Source: Paludibacter sp. (GTDB lineage Bacteria; Bacteroidota; Bacteroidia; Bacteroidales; Paludibacteraceae). Taken from it: a stretch of 64,000 nucleotides of DNA. The DNA is taken from the NCBI GenBank assembly GCA_019163375.1, contig JAFLKK010000008.1:310001-374000 (forward strand). The letters run 5' to 3'. The number at the start of each line of letters is the position of its first letter. The stretch's first letter is position 1. Made by a program: the position numbers and the translations under genes. The notes beneath the pieces were generated by a model that saw nothing but the letters and a program-made list of their open reading frames with translations, ran no database searches and had not been told where the DNA came from. Positions 8,118 through 16,601 of this stretch are shown piece by piece.

Positions 8118-9200
8118 TTGAAAAAAATATTTAAAGAAAAACCGTCACTTAGCATACAATATAAAACCAGTTTTTTACTTGTCTTAGTTGTTGCACTCGT
8201 CGCTTTCCTCACGCAGAAAGTAATTGGCTACATAGGCACTGCACTGTTACTGCTGGTTGTAGTGTCGTTACTGGCAATAACATTCGAAATTATGCCCGTA
8301 CTGCTTTCAGCCATCTTAAGCGCATTGGTACTTAATTTCTTCTTTATACCCCCACTCTACACTTTTCATATTGACAATTCGGAAGATATACTCCTTTTTC
8401 TAATGTTTATCGTTATAGCATTGATAAATGCAGTACTCACAAACAAGATTCGAAAAGCCGAAAAAACAGCCAGAGATAAAGAAGAGAAGGAAAACTCAAT
8501 CAGACTGTACAACACACTTTTAAACTCACTGTCGCACGAACTGAGAACGCCCATCTCCACCATTCTGGGAGCTGTAGACATTATAAAGGAGAACAGGGAC
8601 AAACTGAGCGCAAAACAACGCGACGAATTATTAACCGAAATTGGCACGGCGAGTATCCGACTCAATCATCAGGTCGACAACCTACTCAACATGAACCGAC
8701 TTGAAACGGGAATGCTGAAACTGAAACTCGATTGGTGCGATATAAATGAATTAATTTATTCTGTCATTCAGAAGCTTGATCTGACTACTAAAAAGAACAA
8801 CCTGAAATTTAAAGACAATGATCAGTTACCGCTGATAAAGCTCGACAGCGGATTGATGGAGCACGTATTCTACAATATACTGAACAATGCTATCCTTTAT
8901 ACGCCCGAATATTCAACCATAACGATTGATGTTTCCTACAATGATGGTACACTCATAATTGTAATCTTTGATGACGGCAATGGTTTTCCTGAGTCTGAAA
9001 TTCCGTTTTTGTTTGAAAAATTTTACCGCCTGCCGAACACCAAAACGGGTGGTAGCGGCTTGGGATTATCCATATCAAAAGGCTATATAGAAGCACATAA
9101 CGGCACCATTGTTGCCGAAAATAACATACCAATAGGCGCTAAATTCAGTATAAATATACCTGTTGAAAGTTCATTTATAAATAATCTGAAGAATGAATAA
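8118..9200 (+). CDS. KdpD-like sensor histidine kinase, short form without KdpD N-terminal domain
   Basis: The 360-residue protein starts at a TTG. Residues about 15-110 hold four membrane segments of the DUF4118/KdpD transmembrane type, with the FFIPPLYTF loop. Next comes the H-box SLSHELRTPIST with phospho-acceptor H140, then an ATPase domain with FYNILNNAI (N-box), FDDGNGF and GGSGLGLSIS. The universal-stress/KdpD sensor region of full-length KdpD is absent. It overlaps the response regulator by 8 bases and precedes kup, so it probably senses potassium or osmotic state. A -7-like TAGATTTG is at 7994-8001. Confidence 0.9.
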   Translation: MKKIFKEKPSLSIQYKTSFLLVLVVALVAFLTQKVIGYIGTALLLLVVVSLLAITFEIMPVLLSAILSALVLNFFFIPPLYTFHIDNSEDILLFLMFIVIALINAVLTNKIRKAEKTARDKEEKENSIRLYNTLLNSLSHELRTPISTILGAVDIIKENRDKLSAKQRDELLTEIGTASIRLNHQVDNLLNMNRLETGMLKLKLDWCDINELIYSVIQKLDLTTKKNNLKFKDNDQLPLIKLDSGLMEHVFYNILNNAILYTPEYSTITIDVSYNDGTLIIVIFDDGNGFPESEIPFLFEKFYRLPNTKTGGSGLGLSISKGYIEAHNGTIVAENNIPIGAKFSINIPVESSFINNLKNE

Positions 9201-9870
9201 TCCTGAGATTTTAATTATCGACGACGAACCACAAATACGCAAACTTCTGGAAATCACTCTAGAAAGCAACGATTACAGAGTTTGGCAAGCTGCCACAGGC
9301 AAGGAAGGCATTTTAATGGCTGCCAACCACACGCCCGAACTGATTCTACTCGATCTTGGATTGCCCGACAAAAGCGGACACGAGGTATTGAAGGAATTGA
9401 GGACGTGGTACAATAAATCGATCATTATCCTTTCGGTGCAAAACACCGAAAATGACATTATTACAGCACTGGACAATGGCGCTACCGACTATCTGACCAA
9501 ACCATTCCGCACGGGCGAACTGCTGGCCCGCATTCGATCTTCGATACGCAGACACATGTCGGAAGAAAACAACAGCTTGATAACATGCGGCGAATTGCAA
9601 ATAGACCTGGTAGCCAGAATCGTAAAACAAAACGACGAAATCGTAAAACTGACTTCGACCGAATACAACTTAATGGCATTGTTTGCTAAAAACGAAGGAC
9701 GCGTACTAACACATCAATTTATTTTGCGCGAAATATGGGGTTTCAACTATCAAACCGAGACACAATATTTACGCGTCTTTATAGGCACACTTCGGAAGAA
9801 AATTGAGCTAATACCCAATCAACCAAAACATATCATTACCGAAAATGGTGTTGGATATCGTTTTACCTAA
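9193..9870 (+). CDS. KdpE-like OmpR-family response regulator
   Basis: The 225-residue protein has a receiver domain (acidic pair D10/D11, phospho-acceptor D54 in LLDLGLPD, LTKPF lysine) followed by a winged-helix DNA-binding domain (LTSTEYNLM, EIWGFNYQTETQYLRVFIGTLRKK). That recognition region is typical of KdpE. It starts inside the kinase gene and is translationally coupled with it. No kdpFABC genes are present in the window; the adjacent kup gene is the obvious candidate target. Confidence 0.92.
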   Translation: MNNPEILIIDDEPQIRKLLEITLESNDYRVWQAATGKEGILMAANHTPELILLDLGLPDKSGHEVLKELRTWYNKSIIILSVQNTENDIITALDNGATDYLTKPFRTGELLARIRSSIRRHMSEENNSLITCGELQIDLVARIVKQNDEIVKLTSTEYNLMALFAKNEGRVLTHQFILREIWGFNYQTETQYLRVFIGTLRKKIELIPNQPKHIITENGVGYRFT

Positions 9871-9935
9871 TCAATCTTTATAAAATCTTTATACATCGCA
9901 CCAATTATTTTACTTTTTGCCAATATCCTTGTAGC

Positions 9936-9943
9936 TACTTTTG
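9936..9943 (+). promoter_or_regulatory. -7 element of the kup promoter
   Basis: TACTTTTG fits TAnnTTTG and overlaps the upstream TTG (9941) used by the ORF track, which supports the ATG at 9965 as the true start. Confidence 0.55.
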
Positions 9944-9964
9944 CCGCATAAAAATATAGCAAAA

Positions 9965-11956
9965 ATGGAAAAAACAAAAAGTGGTATAAAAAGTAAAGTT
10001 ACAGCCGCCTCATTATTAGTTGCCCTGGGTATAATCTATGGCGACATTGGAACAAGTCCTTTGTATGCTTTGAGAGCAGTAATCGGACACAGAATGATTA
10101 ATATGGATTTGGTTTATGGCGGTGTATCCTGTATTTTCTGGACACTGGTATTCCAAACAACAATTAAGTACATTTGGCTTACACTCCGGGCCGACAATCA
10201 GGGTGAAGGGGGCATCTTTTCATTGTACGCACTGGTTGGGAAGTACAACAAAAAACTAGTATTGGTAGCCATATTAGGCGCCACCACCTTATTAGCCGAT
10301 GGTATTATCACCCCTCCCATTTCCGTAGCTTCGGCCATTGAAGGTTTAAATTTAGTGCAGGGATTAGAAAACGTCATAGTACCCGGAAATGACTTAACCA
10401 TTGGTATTGTAATAGCGATACTCTCCGTCCTGTTTTTCATTCAACGATTTGGAACAGAGGTAATCGGAAAATTTTTCGGTCCTATGATGGCTGTTTGGTT
10501 TAGCATGCTTTTGGTTTTCGGAGTTCACCAAATAGTTATTCACCCCGATGTTTTAAAATCACTTAACCCTTATTATGCCTATAATCTTCTTGCCAATTAC
10601 CCCAATGGCTTCTGGCTATTAGGTGCAGTATTTCTTTGTACCACAGGTGCCGAGGCTTTATATTCCGACCTTGGACACTGCGGAATTCGCAATATCAGAA
10701 TCACATGGATTTTTGTAAAGATAAGTTTAGTAACTTGTTATCTCGGTCAGGCGGCATGGCTCATGCATCTCGGTCAACCATTTTTGAACGGTCGCAATCC
10801 TTTTTTCGAAATCATTCCTCACTGGTTCCTATTGCCAAGTATTTTAATTGCAACTGCGGCAACTATTATAGCCTCTCAAGCGTTAATAAGTGGTAGTTAC
10901 ACGCTGATAAGCGAAGCCATGAACTTAAACTTCTGGCCACGTATCACCGTGCGCCAACCGACGGAAAGTAAAGGTCAGATATATATTCCAAGTGTAAATA
11001 CCATACTTTGGTTTGGATGTATTTTAATGATTTTATACTTCAAGGAAAGCTCACACATGGAAGCCGCCTATGGGTTCTCCATCTCCATTACCATGTTAAT
11101 GACAACCGTTCTTTTGAGTTATTTTCTAATATACAAATTGCAATGGAAAAAGATTTATATTGTATCCATTCTAATGATATTTAGCACTATAGAGATTGCA
11201 TTTTTTATAGCCAATGTGGCTAAAATCAAAGAACGCTGGATGTTCCTTTTCTTCGAATTATTCATATTTTTGGTAATGTATATTTGGTTTAAAGCACGTA
11301 GAATATCGAACAGTTTCACAAAATTCGTTGAAATCGGACAGTTTAGCAGCAAGCTCAAAGAGCTAAGCAATGACACTTCAATTCCAAAGTTCTCTACGCA
11401 TTTAATATATCTTACAAAAGCAAATAAACGTCACGAAATTGAAGAGAAGATCTTCAATTCAATTTTTGCAAAGAAACCAAAACGTGCTGATGTATATTGG
11501 TTTGTACACATTAATCGCACCGAACATCCTTACACATTAGATTATTCTGTGTCGGAATTAATTGAAGATAAGTTGATTAAAATTGATATAAATGTAGGAT
11601 TCAGGGTGCAACCTCGTACTGAATTGTATTTCAAAAAGATAGTTCAGGAACTTATCGCCAACAAAGAACTGAATTTACACACCAGAACAGATGCTGCCTG
11701 TAAGTATAATGATGAGCCGGATTTCAAATTTGTGGTCATCGAAAAATTCCTATCAGTCGAAAATGAATTTGGCCTGCGCGAAGGAATGTTACTTAAAGGA
11801 TACGTATACCTAAAACACATGGGACTAAGGGATATTCAGGCTTTTGGATTGGATAAAAATGATGTTGAGGTAGAGCATATTCCACTTATCTATCATCCGG
11901 TAAACAATATCGATTTACATAGAATTGACAGTAATTCAAACATGAAACTAAGTTAA
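9965..11956 (+). CDS. kup: Kup family potassium uptake transporter
   Basis: Kup proteins import K+ with protons across the inner membrane. The 663-residue product begins its membrane domain with the family signature LGIIYGDIGTSPLYAL, followed by about 12 hydrophobic segments and a soluble C-terminal domain from about residue 450. The ORF track begins at TTG 9941, but that codon overlaps a -7 element, and the ATG at 9965 gives MEKTKSGIK, so I take 9965. It lies 94 bases after the KdpDE-like system and 11 bases before a HAMP protein with which it should be co-transcribed. Confidence 0.95.
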   Translation: MEKTKSGIKSKVTAASLLVALGIIYGDIGTSPLYALRAVIGHRMINMDLVYGGVSCIFWTLVFQTTIKYIWLTLRADNQGEGGIFSLYALVGKYNKKLVLVAILGATTLLADGIITPPISVASAIEGLNLVQGLENVIVPGNDLTIGIVIAILSVLFFIQRFGTEVIGKFFGPMMAVWFSMLLVFGVHQIVIHPDVLKSLNPYYAYNLLANYPNGFWLLGAVFLCTTGAEALYSDLGHCGIRNIRITWIFVKISLVTCYLGQAAWLMHLGQPFLNGRNPFFEIIPHWFLLPSILIATAATIIASQALISGSYTLISEAMNLNFWPRITVRQPTESKGQIYIPSVNTILWFGCILMILYFKESSHMEAAYGFSISITMLMTTVLLSYFLIYKLQWKKIYIVSILMIFSTIEIAFFIANVAKIKERWMFLFFELFIFLVMYIWFKARRISNSFTKFVEIGQFSSKLKELSNDTSIPKFSTHLIYLTKANKRHEIEEKIFNSIFAKKPKRADVYWFVHINRTEHPYTLDYSVSELIEDKLIKIDINVGFRVQPRTELYFKKIVQELIANKELNLHTRTDAACKYNDEPDFKFVVIEKFLSVENEFGLREGMLLKGYVYLKHMGLRDIQAFGLDKNDVEVEHIPLIYHPVNNIDLHRIDSNSNMKLS

Positions 11957-11967
11957 AAATAAACATT

Positions 11968-12930
11968 ATGAAACTAAAAATCAGAACTAAAGTTCTTCTT
12001 GGGATTCTATTTGTTTTTGTGGAATTTGTTATTATTGGCTCGCTGAGCATGTACTATATTTCCACCCTGAAATATGGCTCAGAACTATTGATCAAAAACA
12101 ATTACAGATCTGTTCAGTACGCCGAGAATATGATTCAATCGCTTGACGAAACCAACACTGCCGTTAACTCATTGTTTTTAAACAAACACTATCAATACGA
12201 CAAAGAATTGGTGGCCGGATCATTCGATAAATTTGAAAAAAATCTTCAATTAGAAGGTCAAAACATTACCGAATTAGGAGAAAAAGAATTGGTACAATCC
12301 ATCAAAGAGAAGTATGCCAGGTACAAATCACTGGTATTGGAACAAAATATAAAATCGATACCCGACAAGGTGAATTTTTACACCTTTAATATTTTGCCGC
12401 TCACCAATGAGCTCAAAGCACAGATATTCTCAGTTTCAACACTTAACATGCATTCTATTGTTCAGAAAAACGAGAAACTAAGTGAAATGGTGAGCCAAAT
12501 CTACAAAAATCTATCCATTCTACTTACGTTCTGTTTGCTGATTACAGCTTCGTTCCTGTTTAATTTTCCGAACTATATTGCAGGTCCAATTAAGCGAATT
12601 ACAGAGAACATAAAGGAAATGGTTAATAATAATTTTAGCAGTAGAATAAGAATATCGACAAACGATGAATTCAAGGAGTTATCAGAAGCAATCAATGATA
12701 TGGCAGAGAAGCTTGAAACGAACTACAAGCACGTGGAATTACAGCCAGCGGTAACGAGCGTTCCCGAGATAGATGAAAATGAGATTTTACAGAACATACA
12801 AGGCCTGCTGGAGTCAATCCGACCGGTTATTGAGTCCATTTCAAAAAACAGTGGCAACAAAACCCTGCTGCAACAATCGGAGCTTCTTAAAGAAATTGAA
12901 TACGAATTGTCGAAAGCAATTAAACCTTAA
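11968..12930 (+). CDS. Orphan membrane sensor with HAMP domain but no kinase domain
   Basis: The 320-residue protein has membrane helices at about 8-31 and 181-200, flanking a 150-residue helical extracytoplasmic region, then a HAMP linker (about 201-253; GPIKRITENIKEMV, DEFKELSEAINDMAEKL). After HAMP the related Bacteroidetes proteins I know of continue into a histidine kinase core. Here there are only about 65 residues, predicted helical, with no H-box or ATPase motif. No frameshifted kinase remnant is seen downstream. It lies 11 bases after kup and may regulate Kup or the KdpD-like kinase; this is inference. Confidence 0.8.
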   Translation: MKLKIRTKVLLGILFVFVEFVIIGSLSMYYISTLKYGSELLIKNNYRSVQYAENMIQSLDETNTAVNSLFLNKHYQYDKELVAGSFDKFEKNLQLEGQNITELGEKELVQSIKEKYARYKSLVLEQNIKSIPDKVNFYTFNILPLTNELKAQIFSVSTLNMHSIVQKNEKLSEMVSQIYKNLSILLTFCLLITASFLFNFPNYIAGPIKRITENIKEMVNNNFSSRIRISTNDEFKELSEAINDMAEKLETNYKHVELQPAVTSVPEIDENEILQNIQGLLESIRPVIESISKNSGNKTLLQQSELLKEIEYELSKAIKP

Positions 12931-12955
12931 ATAAATCAGGGACTTAAATAAAAAT

Positions 12956-12992
12956 GCGGAGGCCGGCTTGTGTTATACAAACCGGCCTCCGC
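12956..12992. terminator. Bidirectional terminator between the HAMP gene and the DUF3467 gene
   Basis: GCGGAGGCCGG and CCGGCCTCCGC form an 11-bp GC-rich stem between convergent genes. Confidence 0.8.
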
Positions 12993-13013
12993 TATTATAT
13001 TGTCAACAGCCCT

Positions 13014-13322
13014 TTACGCTTCACCTCCACCAAAACCCATTGGTACCGGAGGAAGAAAACCATTATCAGCTATTTTTATCTTCCCATTTTGCTTTTCAAA
13101 CTTAGTAATATTTTCTTGTAATGCAAAAAGCAACCGTTTTGCATGTTCCGGCGTTAAGATAATCCGCGATTTCACATTAGCTTTGGGAGTACCCGGCATA
13201 ATACGAATAAAATCGACGACAAACTCGGATGTAGAATGCGATATAATGGCCAGATTAGAATAAATACCTTCGGCTATTTCTTCCGATAGTTCAATGTTTA
13301 ATTGATTGTCTTGAAGTTCCAT
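13014..13322 (-). CDS. DUF3467 family protein
   Basis: The 102-residue cytoplasmic protein matches DUF3467 in length and pattern: EIAEGIYSNLAIISHSTSEFVVDF, then AKVKSR-like and LTPEHAKRLLFALQENI. The family is widespread in Bacteroidetes and has no known function. It ends with a glycine-rich tail. It has no signal peptide and stands alone downstream of the tRNA gene, separated from it by a terminator. Confidence 0.85.
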   Translation of the reverse strand: MELQDNQLNIELSEEIAEGIYSNLAIISHSTSEFVVDFIRIMPGTPKANVKSRIILTPEHAKRLLFALQENITKFEKQNGKIKIADNGFLPPVPMGFGGGEA

Positions 13323-13377
13323 AAAGAATTAAATTAGAAGTTGTAAATCGTGTATTTCCTACAAAGTGTTGTATTGA

Positions 13378-13412
13378 AAAAATCCCGACAATCGTTAGAT
13401 TATCGGGATTTT
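13378..13412 (-). terminator. Terminator of tRNA-Leu
   Basis: AATCCCGA/TCGGGATT stem followed on the minus strand by a T run, directly after the tRNA 3' end. Confidence 0.8.
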
Positions 13413-13415
13413 CAG

Positions 13416-13497
13416 TGCGGCTGAAGGGACTCGAACCCCCACGCCTCTCGGCACCAGATCCTAAGTCTGGCGCGGCTACCAATTACGCCACAGCCGC
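13416..13497 (-). tRNA. trnL-UAG: tRNA-Leu (anticodon UAG)
   Basis: On the minus strand the 7-bp acceptor GCGGCTG/CAGCCGC, the anticodon arm CCAGA-CTTAGGA-TCTGG (anticodon TAG), a class II variable arm (TGCCGAGAGGCG) and the T arm with GGTTCGAGTCCC are all seen. The discriminator base is A, as expected for leucine. CCA is not encoded. It reads CUN leucine codons. A full consensus promoter lies 20 bases upstream. Confidence 0.97.
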
Positions 13498-13516
13498 ATG
13501 CTGTGTAATTCGAGTG

Positions 13517-13546
13517 CAAAGATACTATCTTTTTTCGTATCCACAA
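13517..13546 (-). promoter_or_regulatory. Promoter of tRNA-Leu
   Basis: Minus strand reads TTG-N19-TATCTTTG, an exact Bacteroidetes promoter consensus. Confidence 0.85.
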
Positions 13547-13630
13547 GCACCGAGCGGTTTTTTTTCAATGTAAATATTGCATTTTTTTATTTCAGTACTT
13601 CCTGCTAATTTCAAATATACCCAACTTCAA

Positions 13631-14527
13631 TTATTGTCTCAATGTCTTATCTACTCTCACTTCCGGGCTTATCAACACAGTATCAAGCAATTCTAAATGC
13701 GATGCTCGTATCGGGTTGATGTCAATTCCACCGCGACGGGTATACATGGCAGCAACCATCAGTTTTTCGGGATTAAAAATAGCGGAGAAACGTTTGTATA
13801 TCATTTCTACTACTTCCTCATGAAAATGATTCTCTTTGCGGAACGAAACCAGATATTCCATGATAGAACCAAGCTCTATCTCCTGTTTGGTGGTCATTTC
13901 TACAAACAAATCGCCCCAGTCGGGCTGATTAGTTACTCTACAATTCGAGCGCAACAAATCGGTACTAAACGCATATGAATGTAAATCTTCCGTTTCTGTG
14001 CTCCGAAGTAATTCCGGCGACTCCGTAAAACGTTTAAATAAAATGAACTCTTGTGCTTCTAGCGGCACCAGATGAGAGAGATGGCGTTTTTGCAACTGAG
14101 GAAATGCCTGTTGAACAGCACTATCAGCGCCAAACAATGTTACGCGCGCCTCGGTCTCCAACAAGACGCTTAGATCTTTAGCGATTATTTCCGCCACCTT
14201 TTTCTCTGCTTGGGCAATCGTCTGTCCAAAACTATCCATATTGAAAGCATTGAGGTAAAGCTTCAGCGATTTCGATTCCACTAAATAGCGGCTATCTGCC
14301 GAATAAATCAATTTCATCACCCGCGAAACAGGTAAACCATTGTCGGTAAGAAACGAAAGTTCGTAACAATTCCATACGTCAAAACCTACAAAAGGTAGAT
14401 TTGTGTCGGAGATGCCGTATTGCTCTCTGTTTTCCGACCGGGGGATACGAAAAAGGAGTTGTGGATCGTAATGCTCAGGTGTGGAAGCTGTTTTTCCAAG
14501 AATAGTGTCGTTTATATTAAACTGCAT
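13631..14527 (-). CDS. queF: NADPH-dependent 7-cyano-7-deazaguanine reductase (QueF, long form)
   Basis: QueF reduces preQ0 to preQ1 in queuosine synthesis for tRNA wobble modification. The 298-residue length and two-half architecture match the E. coli-type long form. Conserved stretches are VESKSLKLYLNAFNMDSF (substrate pocket), the catalytic cysteine in RSNCRVTNQPDWGD and the NADPH-side FRKENHFHEE. Other queuosine genes are not in the window. It lies 65 bases downstream of the aminopeptidase gene, from which it is separated by a terminator. Confidence 0.95.
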   Translation of the reverse strand: MQFNINDTILGKTASTPEHYDPQLLFRIPRSENREQYGISDTNLPFVGFDVWNCYELSFLTDNGLPVSRVMKLIYSADSRYLVESKSLKLYLNAFNMDSFGQTIAQAEKKVAEIIAKDLSVLLETEARVTLFGADSAVQQAFPQLQKRHLSHLVPLEAQEFILFKRFTESPELLRSTETEDLHSYAFSTDLLRSNCRVTNQPDWGDLFVEMTTKQEIELGSIMEYLVSFRKENHFHEEVVEMIYKRFSAIFNPEKLMVAAMYTRRGGIDINPIRASHLELLDTVLISPEVRVDKTLRQ

Positions 14528-14542
14528 GCTGTTTTGTTTATG

Positions 14543-14586
14543 AAAAAAAAACTTTCCCGGAGTTCAACTCCGAAAAAGTTTTTTCT
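14543..14586 (-). terminator. Terminator downstream of the Xaa-Pro aminopeptidase gene
   Basis: AACTTT-CGGAG...CTCCG-AAAGTT hairpin with an A/T run on both sides; on the minus strand it follows the aminopeptidase stop. Confidence 0.75.
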
Positions 14587-14592
14587 TAGAAT

Positions 14593-16386
14593 TTAAAATA
14601 TCGCATCAAATACCGGTCGGCATTTTTCTTCGAGCCAAATAACTTCATCGTCTGTTAGACTTGGTGAAAGTCTTCGAAGCACCTCCTCGTGATACTCATC
14701 AATCCACATTTCTTCGTCATCGGTCAGCATGGTAACATCAATCAACTCTCTATCAATTGGGAAAAGGGTCAATGTCTCAAACTTCAAAAATTGTCCAAAC
14801 TCCGTTTTCTGCGCAGGTACTACATGCACCAAATTTTCGATTCGAATTCCATATTCATTGGTTCTATACATTCCCGGTTCGTTCGAAAGCATCATACCGG
14901 GCTGTAAAACAGTAGGATTCTCATCCATACGAATGCTTTGAGGGCCTTCGTGAACGCAAAGAAAATGTCCAACACCGTGACCGGTTCCGTGTCCATAATT
15001 CAAGCCCAAATCCCACAATGCTTTTCGTGCTAAAATATCTAATTGACTACCACGCGTTCCTGCAGGGAATAAGGCTGTTGCCAATGCAATATGCCCTTTC
15101 AATACCAGTGTAAAGTCAACCTGCTGTTCATCAGTCGGTTTTCCTAACGCTATGGTACGGGTAATATCGGTGGTTCCATCTAAATATTGTCCACCAGAGT
15201 CGAGCAAGAGAATATTTTCAGCTTTAAGAGTCAATTCCGTTTCGGGCTGTGCATTGTAATGTACAATTGCCCCATGAGCAGCATATCCGGCTATAGTTCC
15301 AAAACTTTCGCCCATGAAATTTTCCTGTTCACAACGGAAGGCACATAGTTTCTCCGAAATCGATATTTCAGATAATTTACCACTTTCAAGATTGGCTTCC
15401 AACCACATAAAAAAGCGGGTCAACGCAACACCATCCTTCACCATCGCAGAACGTACACCAGCCATTTCTACCTCGTTTTTTACGCCTTTCAATTTAAAAA
15501 CGGGCGACATAGCATTACGAATAGCACATGTAGAGGGTATGGATTCAAACAAAGCCTGATTTAATTTTGAACCATCAACAAGAACTGATTCTGAAGACTT
15601 AAGCTGTTTTAAACGATCATAAATTGCATCGTAACTTTCAACGACAACTCCTTCATTTTTGAGATAAGAACTTGTTTCGGGCGTCAATTTTTCGGGAGCG
15701 ATAAACAAGGTTGCTTTATCATTTTCAATCAAAGCATAGGATATTACTACCGGATTATAATTTACATCGTTTCCACGAATATTAAACAACCATGCAATAT
15801 CATCCAATGCCGACATGACAAATACATTAGCATACGCTTTTTTAAGTTCGGCACGCACCAAAGCCAGTTTGTCAACAGTTGATTTTCCGGCATATTTTAC
15901 ATTAAAGGCGTAGAATGGATTCAGCGGTATAGTAGGTCGATCTGTCCAAACTTCACCGGGCAAGTCGATAGACAACAATTCCAAATCATTCATTTTCAAC
16001 TCATTTTTCATTGAAGCATAACTGTTCAACGAAAATACCTGAGGGTTCACCCCTACTTTCTCGCCCGCTTTCAGTTGAGTTGCCAACCAGGGCAAAATCT
16101 CCAGTGTTTCCGGTAAACCTTGTTTCATTAGTTCTATACCGGTACCTTCGAGTTGTTCGGCCGCGTGAAGAAAATAACGGGAATCGGTCCACAGCCCCGC
16201 TGCAGTAAGTGTTACAACCGCTGTTCCGGCAGAGCCGTCGAAACCCGATATCCATTCGCGTTCTTTCCAATAATCAGCAATATATTCGCTTGCATGTGGG
16301 TCAGTGCCAGGGATTATACAGGCAGACACACCATGTAGTACCATGGCCTGACGCAAGCTTGAGAGATGTTTTAGTATTTTTTCCAT
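14593..16386 (-). CDS. Xaa-Pro aminopeptidase (peptidase family M24B)
   Basis: This cytoplasmic dimetal peptidase removes N-terminal residues preceding proline. The C-terminal M24 'pita-bread' domain has the expected metal ligands: LLLDSGGQYLDGTTDITR (two Asp), GHGTGHGVGHF (His), NEPGMYR (Glu) and IRIENLV (Glu). Two creatinase-like N-terminal domains precede it, as in eukaryotic aminopeptidase P1, giving about 597 residues. The ORF track starts 24 codons earlier at 16458, but a consensus promoter covers 16417-16448, so translation must begin at the ATG ending at 16386 (MEKILKHL). Confidence 0.95.
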   Translation of the reverse strand: MEKILKHLSSLRQAMVLHGVSACIIPGTDPHASEYIADYWKEREWISGFDGSAGTAVVTLTAAGLWTDSRYFLHAAEQLEGTGIELMKQGLPETLEILPWLATQLKAGEKVGVNPQVFSLNSYASMKNELKMNDLELLSIDLPGEVWTDRPTIPLNPFYAFNVKYAGKSTVDKLALVRAELKKAYANVFVMSALDDIAWLFNIRGNDVNYNPVVISYALIENDKATLFIAPEKLTPETSSYLKNEGVVVESYDAIYDRLKQLKSSESVLVDGSKLNQALFESIPSTCAIRNAMSPVFKLKGVKNEVEMAGVRSAMVKDGVALTRFFMWLEANLESGKLSEISISEKLCAFRCEQENFMGESFGTIAGYAAHGAIVHYNAQPETELTLKAENILLLDSGGQYLDGTTDITRTIALGKPTDEQQVDFTLVLKGHIALATALFPAGTRGSQLDILARKALWDLGLNYGHGTGHGVGHFLCVHEGPQSIRMDENPTVLQPGMMLSNEPGMYRTNEYGIRIENLVHVVPAQKTEFGQFLKFETLTLFPIDRELIDVTMLTDDEEMWIDEYHEEVLRRLSPSLTDDEVIWLEEKCRPVFDAIF

Positions 16387-16416
16387 TATATATAAAAAGT
16401 GAATAAATATGACATG

Positions 16417-16448
16417 CAAAGATAAAGATTTACATAATAATATCACAA
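16417..16448 (-). promoter_or_regulatory. Promoter of the aminopeptidase gene
   Basis: Minus strand reads TTG-N21-TATCTTTG. It is divergent from the uvrA promoter 48 bases away. Confidence 0.8.
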
Positions 16449-16495
16449 AAAAATGCAATTTTATTCAGTAAAGAATTTTTTAGAGCGCTTAGATG

Positions 16496-16525
16496 TTGTT
16501 TCACTGTTTCATTTTTGTATCTTTG
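16496..16525 (+). promoter_or_regulatory. Promoter of uvrA
   Basis: TTG-N19-TATCTTTG. It overlaps the ORF-track start at 16515 and therefore excludes it. Confidence 0.85.
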
Positions 16526-16601
16526 CGAGTTCATTAATTACGAATCAGACATATTAGCTTTGACTAAAAATAACAACATACACCCACCCGAAACATCAGA
16601 A

